From NCBI RefSeq assembly GCF_947179165.1, contig NC_077247.1, forward strand, positions 13,281,501 through 13,345,500: a DNA stretch of 64,000 bases, written 5' to 3'. This DNA is from Solanum dulcamara. Its lineage: Eukaryota > Streptophyta > Magnoliopsida > Solanales > Solanaceae. The position numbers and the translations under genes were made by a program. Of the stretch, positions 47,588-58,656 are shown in pieces (positions within the stretch are counted from its first letter, which is position 1; each line of letters begins with the position of its first letter). The notes beneath the pieces were generated by a model. The model saw only the letters and a program-made list of their open reading frames with translations. It was not told the origin of the DNA and did not search any database.

Positions 47588-49399
47588 TAGGTCATCCTAG
47601 GGAGTCTACAAAGTTGTGTCTAGTAGATCCTTACTTATGAATGTTTTGCACGCCACATTTATAATTAGGGAACTGCTTAGACATTTATGAGATTTGTCCT
47701 TATTTTTTTATTCTAGATCATGCGATTGAGCTAAGTCAAGAAGTCTATTTTAAGTACTATGATCTATGTAATCAAGATTATGCCTATTATGGTTAAGGTC
47801 AAAGGTGGACAAAAGCCACTGTATCTTGTACCACTTGTATTATCTTTGTTTTTTTGAGTTGGATATAGTAGATTCATTCATATGCTTCATAACTAATGGT
47901 TACCTAGTCTTACAGATGAGCTGCATCATTTCCGATTACAACTTCTAAAAAGGATGTGATCGATAATTGAGTCCATGGTTTCCTCAAACATGACTCCTCC
48001 AGTGGTTATAGGATCTAATCATGTGAAGTACATTCAATACTTTGACAGTAATATACATAGAATGGGTTTTATGTATTGGAAATAGAAGTTGTTGAACTAG
48101 CTTTGTATTAATTAGAAGACATGGCATTAACAAATTTTGGTAGGACATTTCACAATACTATTTGGTAGAGAAGTCTGAGTTGGCAAATAGATCCTAGTAA
48201 CTTATTTATCATTATATGTATTTTAGTAGCTATAATTTTAAGATATGCATATGATTACCCCATGTAGGTTAAATTATGTATCCCGTTGGATTGTTGGAAA
48301 ACTTAGAGGTAAGTGTTTCAATTATTTTCTATAAAAGTATATGTGTCCTATGGTTATTTGTTATATAGGAGAGCACAACTAAGGATATAGGTTGAAAATA
48401 TTGAGGGGTTAGCAATAATTTATGATCCATTATGATATTCAGAGTACATAAAGGCATAGTAATCACGAGTAGGAGAATATTTTATTATATATGAAACAAA
48501 GGAGAAAAATATTTGAATACTAGAGAATAGAGAGATGAATTTGGTAAATTTTTCTGGTAGTATAAGAAGGCAACATATATGAGTATTAGATGAAACATAG
48601 ATTGTGCTATTATTATAGAGAATGATTATTAAGCATGTGACATAAGAAAGATATATCGACTCTTTAACTTTAACCATTGCGAAGGCGTATCCAAAATGTT
48701 CTCTAGATAATATTTTGAACTTTTGATTAGAGAAAGGATCCATTTTTCTATTGATCTGAATTTTGGTATTTAGTATTAATAACTACAAGAATAGAGAATG
48801 CAATCGAAAAGTCACTTTGATAGAAGACATATTTCACCTTCTGTGGTTCCCTCAAATGAACTTGCATTATTTTTATGAAAGAAAGATGGTTTCTTATATG
48901 AAATTATTGTCAACTTAGAAAGAAGCCAATTTCTAAGGTATAGGTATCACGTTGTCATTTGACTCTCCACTACAAAGTTTTACTTGATTATGTGGTATGA
49001 TGTCCTCAAGATCACTTGTTTATCTTCTTATTTGAACCATAATAAGGTACTAAACATTGATGGTGAGTTATTTCCTTTCTTTACCAAAATAAAGTTGGCC
49101 TCAACCTTTAGTCCTATAAATGAATTATAGAGAATTTCTCTTTTGTCTTTTCCCCAATATTTATAGTGACTTAGAAAAAAATCCAGTGATTGTTGGAATA
49201 CCGATTAAAAGAATTCTTAGATCTATGAGACAATACAGGAAAATTGCATTTGATTTATGATGAGTAAAGAAACAAAAGGAGAGATACACCAGCCGTGACT
49301 TAGAACTAGCGGTATTATCCTTGAATTTAAGATTTAACAGAGTGTTTCTATAGGTTGTTGCTTTGTTTCTAAAGGCTCTGTTTGGTATAAAATTGTACA
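47588..49399 (+). pseudogene. Element F relics of gag, RT and RNase H
   Basis: The first 300 bp match the leader usual in this group (AGGGAGTCTACAAAG segment). A gag start is suspected near 47915 but no domain can be traced. About 48835-49060 reads PSVVPSNELALFL.KKDGFL, a relic of the RT fingers block. About 49270-49330 reads RYTSRDLELAVL, a relic of the RNase [13 protein letters not shown] block, and RQYRKIAF lies before it. The spacing between them is far too short, so the RT palm is deleted. The minus-strand frame 48420-48743 is a shadow. Confidence 0.6.
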
Positions 49400-50054
49400 T
49401 GTTACATTTCCTATACCTTTTTATGGATTATTTTTCCATGTGTTGTTTATTTGATGGAATTTTTGCATGTGGGTGAAATCTGCTTCATAAAGCTATAGCT
49501 TGTTGTTATATATTTCATATGACCTTGTTCTAGTTCACCAATTACTTATCACATATTTCTTGTTCATATTTTATAAACATCATATATTAATGGCTCATAT
49601 GTTATCGACATTATAATTATTAGCTCATTGATTTTATTGTCTATATATTATATGTTTCATAAACCATTTGTCCATATGTCACAAGGCCCATAACCTACTT
49701 GTTTACATTACAAACCCCATAACTTATTTGTCCATGTATTATATGCTCACTTGCTCATATTTTGTAAAATATAGTACTCATGTGCTACTCCACTTATACA
49801 TATATATTCCACCTACCTATATGATTCACATTTCACTTTATTATAGGCTACATGTCTATTCCACTTGCTAATAGGTTATATATTGTTGTAGCTTTAGTGG
49901 TCACATGTTAAGTGCGTATCTAGTCTACTTTCTCAATTGGTTTTATAATCTACATACTCATGTACTAAAGTTTTGTAATTCATCTTCCGTTACATGTCTT
50001 TGTTAATTTCCTCACATACTACTTATTCACATGCTCACATATAGCATGGTTTTT
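49400..50054 (+). repeat. Element F 3' LTR, part 1
   Basis: Proposed start TGTTACATTTCC at 49400, which resembles the J LTR start. The sequence is AT-rich and continues to the insertion of G. The partner part of the 5' LTR is not in the window, so the border is by terminal motif only. Confidence 0.5.
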
Positions 50055-52722
50055 TATCACGATCCAATTTCTCAAGTCATGATGGCACCTACTATGACCC
50101 TCCTATAGTCAAGCCAGCCCATATCCTGGAACTCCGAGGAATGGGATGTCAGGTTAGACGACTAGCAATTTAATCTAAAACAGTAAAGAAATAATAGGAG
50201 CATACATGAATAGAAGAAAGCAACTTGATATATACAAATAAAAAGATCTCACCCAGAACCTAGAAGTCACATGTACAGAGCTACTAGTAAAAAGAGTACA
50301 AGTCCCAAAAAGTTGACCACAGATATAGAGTTGTTTAAAAAAAAGCAAAAGACAAGCAAAATGTATATACATAAGAAGACCGGTAAATTCAGGACACAAT
50401 GTGCTCACCCTCGCCTCTGATCACGACTGCTACTAACTCGAATTAATGCCGGTAGCTAGTACTCAGACCTATATCACAAAAATATATGCAGAGTGTAGTA
50501 TGAGTACCAAAATAATAGATACCCAGTAGTCATCATAGGTCGACTGATCAATCTAAGCAAAAGTAAACTGAAGTGCGAGTAAATGATCATAACAAAAGAC
50601 AGGGTAATAAGTCAATGTAGGTAGGTACACAGGCGTACTTAACAAACAAAGAGGAAGAATCTAATTAAATCCGCTAGGCTTCCATAAACCTGACGGGTAC
50701 GCTCGTGCACAACTATAAGGTAACCACCTGCACGGACTCCTACAAGCTCGACTGGTGCAAGAATAGCTGAAGTAAAATAAACGTAGCCAAAAGGATTCCA
50801 AAAATATCACCATTTCCCAAACTTGAACTGAACCATTCCCAAACTCTAATACCTCAACCCAAAGCTTAGAGTAGATGAAGGCGTGAACCAAAGATTCATT
50901 AGGGAATTAGGAATTGAACCACGTGTAAGGTGGACCATGGACTTTAGCTAGGTAACTGTAGCTAATGAGTCAACACAAGTAAGCTAGACCACAGACTTTA
51001 ATAGGGTAACTATAGCCAAGGATCGGGACAGGTAAACTAGACCACAGACTTCAACTGGGTAACTGTAGCTAAGGAGCCTGAACACGAGTGAGTTACACCA
51101 TGGACTTCAACCGGGTAACTATAGCTAAGGAACCAAACACAAGTAATCTAGAACACGGGCTTGAAACAGGTAATAGTAGTTAAGGGATCGAACCAAACTA
51201 GAATGAGTGACCAATCGAGAATCATGGTGAATACCCCTAAACCAAGTGCCCACAATATATCACTCCAACCTGAACTATATACAACCAGAAAGGTTGCGAA
51301 GACTTCCAAAATCAAGAACCAAGCAATGCAGGACCGTTAGGAGAATAGGGCATTATGGAGGTAAGGAAATAGTTTATGTTACTGCCTAGCTAATGCTCAG
51401 AATATTAGACTCTCGTCTGTTATATCAGTCTACAGGGAGCTAACCGTCTGAAATGACGTCGGAGAATTTCTAAGGCCCAACAACACTAAAATCACGCAAA
51501 TCTAAGGCAATGCTAGTTTAAGCCTAGACTAAGTCCAAACATCCTTTCAACCATATAACCATAAGAAACGCTTACATAACAAGGCATGGATGATCAACAA
51601 TAGAAAGAATCATGCTTAAACAGCCCAACAATTACCCAAACTAGTGCCTAGGACATAAATTCTAGGAATTTAACATACTTGACATCTCTACCCCTCTAAC
51701 TCATACAATTCAATATACAATTTCCCAAACATGCTCAGCCTCATAAGGGTAAAACCATAGCCTACCTGTAGGCTGATCGCACTCGCTCCAAGTTACAAAA
51801 TCGGAGCTTTTCCTTTTTGAGCGGCCCTCGAATGCTGCCACACTATCAACAATAGAATCACAATATTAATATTGTATTTTTGACATTAAAAATTATCAAA
51901 TTTAGAGATGCGCCAATTTTGGAGTAAAAACTCGAGAAATATGGGACCCACCCAAGGGGGCTGATTATTTTAGAAACACCCGCCCAAGATGGCTGGTCGC
52001 TTTAGTGAGCTTCTACTGCTTTAGTGACCAGTGGTTGCTTTAGCGTTGTCACTAGACCCAGCTAGTGAAAAACTAATTAGTGGTGCTCATGATTTGTTTA
52101 GAATCCCGTGCGTGCAAAAAAGATTTGTTAACCCATCAAATTTGATATTCTAGACTCAATGGCATATTCAAAATTCCCATACGAGGTCATTTAAATGAAA
52201 ACTAAATCCCACACCTAAGTGTAATTTTGATCTCATTTCCATAATGGGCGTTGAGATTAGATAGAAACACTCGGAAAGCGAATAAAGGTTCTTTTTAGAC
52301 CAAACTTAACATTTCAGAGTTAACCAAGCTGTCAAAATTTTCATCCGAATGCGTTTTCTAGGAAGTTTGACCAAAGTCAACTATAGGCCAAATTTTAAAG
52401 TCAAAAGTGCCAAATGGTCCTAAACTCGTTTTGATTGACTTAACACTCATGTTGATCATGCTACTAGCGTAATTTGGCCATTTTGGAGCTAATGGGCTAT
52501 CAAAATTCCTTTCTAAGGTCATTTTGCTGAATTTATGACCGAAGTCAACATTTTAAGTTATAAAAGCTCTAAAATAGGGAAATGGTCCTGAAACACAAAC
52601 AAACGACCAGGCGACCAAAAAGTCACTGCCCGTAAGTCATAAATGACTTGGTGTTGTTACAAGAATGCTCTAACTGATGGAATGAATTCTTTAATTTGAA
52701 AATGACCCAGAGGGTCATTATA
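50055..52722 (-). repeat. Element G 3' LTR (2668 bp)
   Basis: Aligns with 55981-58656 from about 50526 onward. The first 60 bp share the AATTTCTCAAGTCATGATGG block with element H's LTR end. The word cluster at 51950-52080 is built on GGTCGCTTTAGTGA-type words. It lacks about 450 bp present in the other LTR (57380-57840). Confidence 0.83.
50925..51195 (-). repeat. Degenerate minisatellite in G 3' LTR, about 54 bp x 5
   Basis: Units start near 50925, 50979, 51032, 51088 and 51143, core GTAAGCTAGACCACGGACTT and GGGTAACTGTAGCTAAGG. Confidence 0.82.
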
Positions 52723-52930
52723 ATATCCACTACTAAAAGAACTTTCATCCGTAAAAGTAAGATTCAAGAAATACCTGAAGGCTTAAATAAGTTGGGGTAC
52801 TGCGCGCGCATCTCATCTCGGTCGCCTAAGTAGCCTACTCAACTAGACGATGCCTCTAATAGACCTTAACCAAAGGAATGGCTCAGGAATGCAACTGCCT
52901 AACATCTATGGCCAAAATAGAAACTAGCTC
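52723..52930 (-). pseudogene. Element G chromodomain remnant
   Basis: Minus frames read VRQLHS.AIPLVKVY.RHRLVE.AT and TEMRC, matching the chromovirus block VRQLRS.AIP.VKV.WR....EEATWE. It lies between the integrase tail and the LTR as expected. Confidence 0.72.
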
Positions 52931-52941
52931 ATCAATATAGC

Positions 52942-54111
52942 TCAAATAATCATCCAAGTCAACCACATCATACTGAAGCACATGGGAATTGTCTGGAACA
53001 TACTGACACAGCATAGAAATATGAAAACTGGATGAATAGCTGAAAACATCAGGGGAAAATCTAACTCATATGCAACCTCTCTAACTGTCCTCAATATCTC
53101 AAAAGGGCCAATATACTTGGGTCTTAGATTGCACCTCCTCCTAAATCTCATCACGCCCTACATAGGTGATTAACGGAGGAATACTCTTTCACCAAAGGCA
53201 AACCTCAAAGGTCAAATCCTACAATTTGCATAGCTTTGGTGTATACTCTAAGCTGTCTTGAGCCTATCCTTAATCACTATCATATTATCTAAGGTCCCCC
53301 TGAAACAAGTCTATACTACACAACCAGGGCTCTGTAGACTTAAACCAACAAACTAGCGAGCAACAATGCCTACAATATAAGTCCTCAAATGGGGTCATCT
53401 GAATACTAGAGTAGTATTTATTATTGTCACAAACTCGGCCAAGGGCAAATATTGATCTCACTGACCCCCAAAATCCATAACATAAGGCCGCAATATATTC
53501 TCGAGAACTTGTATAGTGTACTCCAACTGACCATCAGTCTGTAGGTGAAACGTGTCCTAAGGTCAACACGGGTACACAACTCCTCCTAAAAAGTCCTCCA
53601 AAAGCTAGATGTAAACTATGAGCCTCGATCTGAGATGATAGAAATAGGCACACCATGAAGGAGAACCATCTCTCGAATATAGATACTGGCTAACCTCTCA
53701 GCACTGTAGAAAGTATGAACAGGAAGGAATTATGCTGACTTGGTTAATCGATCCACGATGACCCAAATGCTATCAAGTCCATAGGAAGTGTGAGGCAATA
53801 GTAGAATAAAATTTGTGGTGATCCACTCCCATTTCTACTCGGGAAAGGGTAATACCTGAAGCTCACCACCAGGCCTCAAATGCTCGGCCATAACCTGCTG
53901 GCTACTCAAGCAATGCAATATATAATCTGCAATATCTCTCCTCATGCCTCTCCACCGGTAGAACTACCTCAAGTCATGATACATCTTAGTAGTGCCCGGA
54001 AGGATAGAATATGTGGAGTCGTGGGCCTCGCTAAGGATTATCTAAATCAAACCCCAACCTCTTGGAATACAGAAATGACCACCAAACCTCAAAACGTTAT
54101 CTAAATCTAAG
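52942..54111 (-). pseudogene. Element G integrase
   Basis: From the N-terminus: a VWWSFLYSK linker, KMYHDL, a zinc-binding part near 53940-53900 (HCLSSQQV: one Cys changed to Ser), then EHLRPGGELQVLPFPE and the core: [61 protein letters not shown]. The first catalytic Asp is Asn (TNF for MDF), the second Asp (SDRG) and the Glu (LEN) are kept. The C-terminal frame 53154 to 52942 carries KYIGPFEILRTVREVAYEL. Many stops. Confidence 0.85.
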
Positions 54112-54327
54112 GTAGGTAGACTTTAAATCAATCTTAGAAAACACCACAGCACCCAGAAGCTGGTCAAATAAGTCATCAATCTTAGGCATGGGGTAACAAT
54201 TCTTCACTATTACCTTGCTCAACTGCTTGTAATCGATACATGTCTGCATAGTACCATCTTTCTTCTTAATGAACAGGACTGGGAAACCATTAGGCGACAC
54301 ACTAGGTAGAATGAATCCTTTATTCAA
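54097..54327 (-). pseudogene. Element G RT fingers, truncated by internal deletion
   Basis: The open frame starts [38 protein letters not shown] and continues [26 protein letters not shown], where RT stops. The next residues (TYLRFR) already align with the linker before integrase. The catalytic FIDD, the thumb and all RNase H (normally about 1.3 kb) are missing. Pre-RT sequence lies at 54330-54560. Confidence 0.87.
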
Positions 54328-54559
54328 GATATCCTAAAGATGACCATTGAGCTCCTTGAGCTCTATGTGAGCTATATGGTAAGGTGGGATACAAATAGGA
54401 AGAGTACCCAAATCTACATCAATGGCGAAATTAATATCGCGATTAGGAAAGAGGCCATGCAGGTCAACAAGAAAGACATCTACAAAATGTCAAACAAAAG
54501 TTACTCAATCAACTGTAGGGCCCTCTCTACTCATATCTCTAACACAAGCCAAGTAGGCT

Positions 54560-54970
54560 AAATATCTGCTAGGAACTAACCTCTAATCCCAAACAAAATA
54601 GATCACCCCAACCGGCGTGCAACTATAAGAGCCCTACCATAGCACCAGTGGAATACCATCATCGCTAAGGTAATGGTCTTGGCATTGCAATCCAAGACTG
54701 TATAGTGAACGGATAACCAGTCCATGGCCAGAATCAAATCAAAATCCACCATATCAAGAAAGATGAGATCAACCTTAGTGCCATGCCCCTAGATAGTCAC
54801 CAGACATGACCTAAGGACCTGATCCATTATAATAAATCACCTACCGAGGTCGAAACATGCAACAGGGCTCTAGACTCATACTCAGTCGAGGGGCATAATA
54901 TATAGATAAATAAGAATATATGAGTCAGGATCAAATCAAGAGGATGCGGGCTGATGGCATAATAAAATCA
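54560..54970 (-). pseudogene. Element G aspartic protease relic
   Basis: The N-terminal block near 54960-54890 reads TYSYVS-like IYSYLSIYYAPRLSMSLE, with the active-site DPG/DSG already destroyed by a stop. The C-terminal block near 54760-54700 reads VDFDLILGMDWLSVH in broken frames. Position between gag and RT supports it. Confidence 0.65.
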
Positions 54971-55980
54971 TACCTATGATCACATTGTCCAGGCCTCAGC
55001 CTCTACTTTAGCCGGAGATGCATAAAAATAGATATGGACTCCTCTACCCTATGCGTTGACTCTACCTCTTGACCTTCTTTCCTGGGGACCTCTATGTGCC
55101 TCCTGATGACCACCCCTGAGGTCTTGGTCTGGCCTCCGCCTCTAACTAGAGGTGCTGGTGCTGGCCAAGTCTAGCTACCTATGAAGATAGTAAGTCTAGC
55201 CTGTGGTGATGGCACTCACAAAACCAATGATTTATCTCCCCACAATCATAGTATCCCTGTAAATGTCGACTAAAAATTAGAGGTTGGACACTTTTTCTAG
55301 ATGAACCCATCTGTGATCCACCTCGGCCCTAACTCGGACTAATTCTAGAGCCAACCTGATGGTGCTTTATCACCCTCTAAAGTCTGAAGAGAGGCCTATA
55401 AAGGGCGGCTGTACTGACCAAGCTAAAATACCTAGTGAGATCTATCATAATACTCTCTGGGTCTAAAGTGGCGCCCATCATGGCTATCCTCCTACCTAGC
55501 TCTCTTGCTACTGCCCTATTAGGCCTCACGATAAAGATGCTCGAGCATAAGGGCATGTTCTACCACCTTCATAAATTAGTAGCCCACTGAGACTAAAGGT
55601 TGAGACTCGATCTATAGTTAGAGCATCAATCCTCTAATAAAGCGTCGAACTCTCACTTTCTCTGTGGGTAAGATCATGGTGGTGTGTCTGGAGAGCTCAT
55701 GGAATCAGGCCTTGTACTCTGATACAGTCATGGGACCTTTCTACAACCATGAAAACTGATCTCAGAGCTGATCACTGATGCTCCTGGGAATAAACCGGGC
55801 CAAGAATCCCTCTAAAAACTCAGCCTAGGTCACTGGTAGAGACCCAGCGTGCCTGCTCTCTAAGTATGAATGTCACCACTATTGATCGGGACCATCTAGC
55901 TGATAAGCAGTAAAGTCGTATCCTTTCGACTCCACTAGCCCAAGGTTTGTAGCTGATGTAGTAAAGTCATCTCTTTTTGA
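54971..55980 (-). pseudogene. Element G gag relic, start missing
   Basis: Strongly decayed minus frames with traces of the capsid-like domain (about 55900-55560) and, nearer 55250, a Cys/His-poor stretch where a knuckle is expected. An Arg/Gly-rich linker is visible at 55070-55150. At about 55981 the sequence passes into LTR without start codon or primer site. Confidence 0.55.
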
Positions 55981-56378
55981 CTCCAGTAGGCCTCATAGGT
56001 CGACTAAGAAAGTTAAGCAAAAGTAAATTGAAGTGCGAGTAAATGGTCACAACCAAAGATAGAGCAAGATGTAAATATAGGTGTACACGAGCGTACTTAA
56101 CAAACAAAGAGTAAGAATCTAACTAAATTCACCGGGCTCCTATAAACTCGATGAGAACACTTGTGCATAAGTATAAGGCAACCACCTACATGGACTCCCA
56201 TAAGCCCGACAAGTCCAAGAATAGCTGAAGTAAAATGAACAAAGCCAAAAGGATTCCAATAATATCACCATTTCCCAAAATTGAATAGTTACCAAACTCT
56301 AATACCTCAACCCAAACCTTAGAGTAGATGAAGACTTGAACCGAAGATTCATTAGGGAATCAGGAATTTAACCACATA

Positions 56379-56650
56379 TAAGCTGGACCACGGACTTCGG
56401 CAAAGTAACTGTAGCTAATGATTCAACACAAGTAAGCTAGACCATGAACTTCAACCGGCTAATTGTACCCAAGGTTCGACATAGGTAAGCTAGACCATGG
56501 ACTTCAATTGGGTAACTGCAGCTAAGGACCATGAAAACAAATGAGTTAGACCACGTACTTCAATCGGGTAACTATAGCTAAGGAACCAAATACAAGTAAG
56601 CTATACCACGGACTTGAATCGGTAATTGTAGGTAAAGGATCAAACCGAAC
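56379..56650 (-). repeat. Degenerate minisatellite in G 5' LTR, about 54 bp x 5
   Basis: Units start near 56379, 56432, 56485, 56541 and 56596, same core as 50925-51195 and same copy number. Confidence 0.82.
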
Positions 56651-57705
56651 TAAAATCAAGGAGTACTCCCAAACTGAGTGCCATCAATGTATTACTCCAA
56701 CTCAAACCATATACAACCAGAATCATCGCAAAGACTCTTGGAATTAACAACTAAGAGATACACGAACTTAGGAGAATAGGGCATTATGGAGGTAAGGTCA
56801 CAAGCTATGTTACTGCCTAGCTAAAGCTCAGACTATCAGACTTAATTCTGCTATATCAATCTATAGGGAGATAACCGTCTGAAGTGACGTCAGAAAAGTT
56901 CTAAGGCCCAACGGCACAAAAATTGTGCAAATCTAAGGCAACAATAATATAAGCCTAGATTAAGGCCAAACATGCTTCCAACCATATAACCATAGGCAGT
57001 GCATACATCAAAAAGCATGGATTATCAACAATAGAAAGAATCATGCTTAAACTGTCCAACAATTATCCAAAATAGTGCCTAGGACATAAATTATAGGAAT
57101 TTAACATGCTCGACACCCCAACCCCTCCGACTCATACAATTCAGCATACAATTGCCCAAACATGCTCAGTGTCATGAGGGAAAACCTGTAGCCTACCTAT
57201 AGGCTAACTGCATACACTCCAACTCACAAAATTAGAGCTTTTCCCTTTTGAACGACCTTCATATATTGCCACGCTATCACCAATATAATCATAACATTAA
57301 TATGGTTGTTATGACACTAAAATTATTGAATTCGGAAAAAGGCAATTTCAGAGTCAAAAATTAGAAAGTGTGGGACCCTCTCCGTAACTCATGGAATTGA
57401 CTCCGAGAATAGGCTCAAACTATTACCCCTAGCTCATGTTCCACAAGGGACATAATTCACACCAAAATAGAATGAAAACTAACATGCATAAATGATCAAC
57501 TCCAAGGCCTAAGAACTTAGAAACGCAGGGGAAAGGGGAATTTTACCTTAAAGAAAGCCTCAACTCCTAATTTTGAACACACCACTGGGTTCCATTTGAA
57601 AATCTACATAATTTATCCTTTTGAATTGCTCAAATCGCCCAAGAATTGAAGAAGAAAATAAAGTTTAAAATTAGATAGAAATCTAGAAATTGAGTCTTAA
57701 GAATG

Positions 57706-57715
57706 ACTTTTTATA
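57706..57715 (-). promoter_or_regulatory. Candidate TATA box of element G 5' LTR
   Basis: Minus strand ATATAAAAAG next to the word cluster at 57720-57930. The other LTR lacks this segment. Confidence 0.55.
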
Positions 57716-58656
57716 TCACTTTAGCCAACCTCGGTGATCGCTTAAGAGACACCCACCAAAAGATAGGCATCGCTTTAGCGACAAGCGACCAGTTGCTTTA
57801 GTGACAAGGTCGTTACTTAAGAGACACCTACCCAAGAGGGCTGGTCACTTTAGTGAGCTCCTGGCCACTTTAGTGACACTCTGTTTAGCTACTAGGGGTC
57901 ACTTTAGCGATGGCACCAGACCCAATTAGTGAAAAAATGAGCTTAGCATGCCAAATTCTCTAATGGGATGCTCGAGATTCATTTGGAATCCCGTTCGCAC
58001 AAATGAGATATGCTACCCCAACAAATTTGAAGTTGCAGACTCAATGGCGCATTTTTAATTCCCATACGAGGTCATTTTAATAAAAAGTTGGTCCCATAAC
58101 CAAGTGCCATTTTGAGCATATTTCAATAATAGGCCTCGAGATTAGACAAGAAGCCTCAGGAAGAGAACAAAGGGTCATTCTAGACCAAACTCAACATGCC
58201 GGAGCTAACCACGCTTTCAGAATTTTTATCTAAGGACATTTTCCAAGAATGTTGATCAAAGTCAACTATAGGCTAAATTTAAAGTCAAAAGCGCCAAATA
58301 GTCCTTAACTCGTGTTGATTGCCTCGGTACTTATGTCGACCATACTACTCTATTTTCTGTGAAAGGGGGACAGGGAGCATAATTTCATTCCCAATGAGGG
58401 ATCCTAATTGGCCATTTTAGAGCTGATAAAATCATTAAAATTCCATTCTAAGGTATTTTCTTAAAGTTACGACTAAAGTCAACTTTTCACATTATAAAAG
58501 CTCCAAATCAGGGAAACAAGTCTAAAACCCAAACAAATGACTAGGAGACCAAATAGTCAGTGCCAGCAAGTCATAAATGACTTGGGATCATTACAAGAAT
58601 GCTCTAAACGATGGAATGAATGCTTTAATTCAAAAATGACCCAAAGGGTCATTATA

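Larger units (their letters stand above)
50055..58656 (-). mobile_element. Element G: Ty3/gypsy chromovirus with deleted RT and RNase H
   Basis: LTRs at 50055-52722 and about 55981-58656 (minus orientation). Terminus 50055 reads TATCACGATCC (TG to TA), and the other end 58656 reads GGGTCATTATA. Flanking 5-mers are TTTTT and GTTTT (GTTTT also occurs one base further left), a probable target duplication. Internal order from the right: gag remnant, protease, RT fingers, then directly integrase and chromodomain. The 5' LTR inner end, primer site and gag start are missing. Inserted in element F. Confidence 0.82.
55981..58656 (-). repeat. Element G 5' LTR, inner end deleted
   Basis: Starts at 58656 (minus, TATAATGACCC). 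Lacks the part matching 50055-50525. The word cluster at 57720-57930 directly precedes a TATA box (ATATAAAAAG, minus, 57706-57715). It holds about 60 bp extra at 58340-58405 relative to the other copy. Confidence 0.82.

Noticed and set aside
48420..48743. 107-codon minus frame with hydrophobic segments as a membrane protein
   Set aside because: It lies within the internal part of plus-strand element F, has no homologous look, and AT-rich DNA gives such frames by chance.
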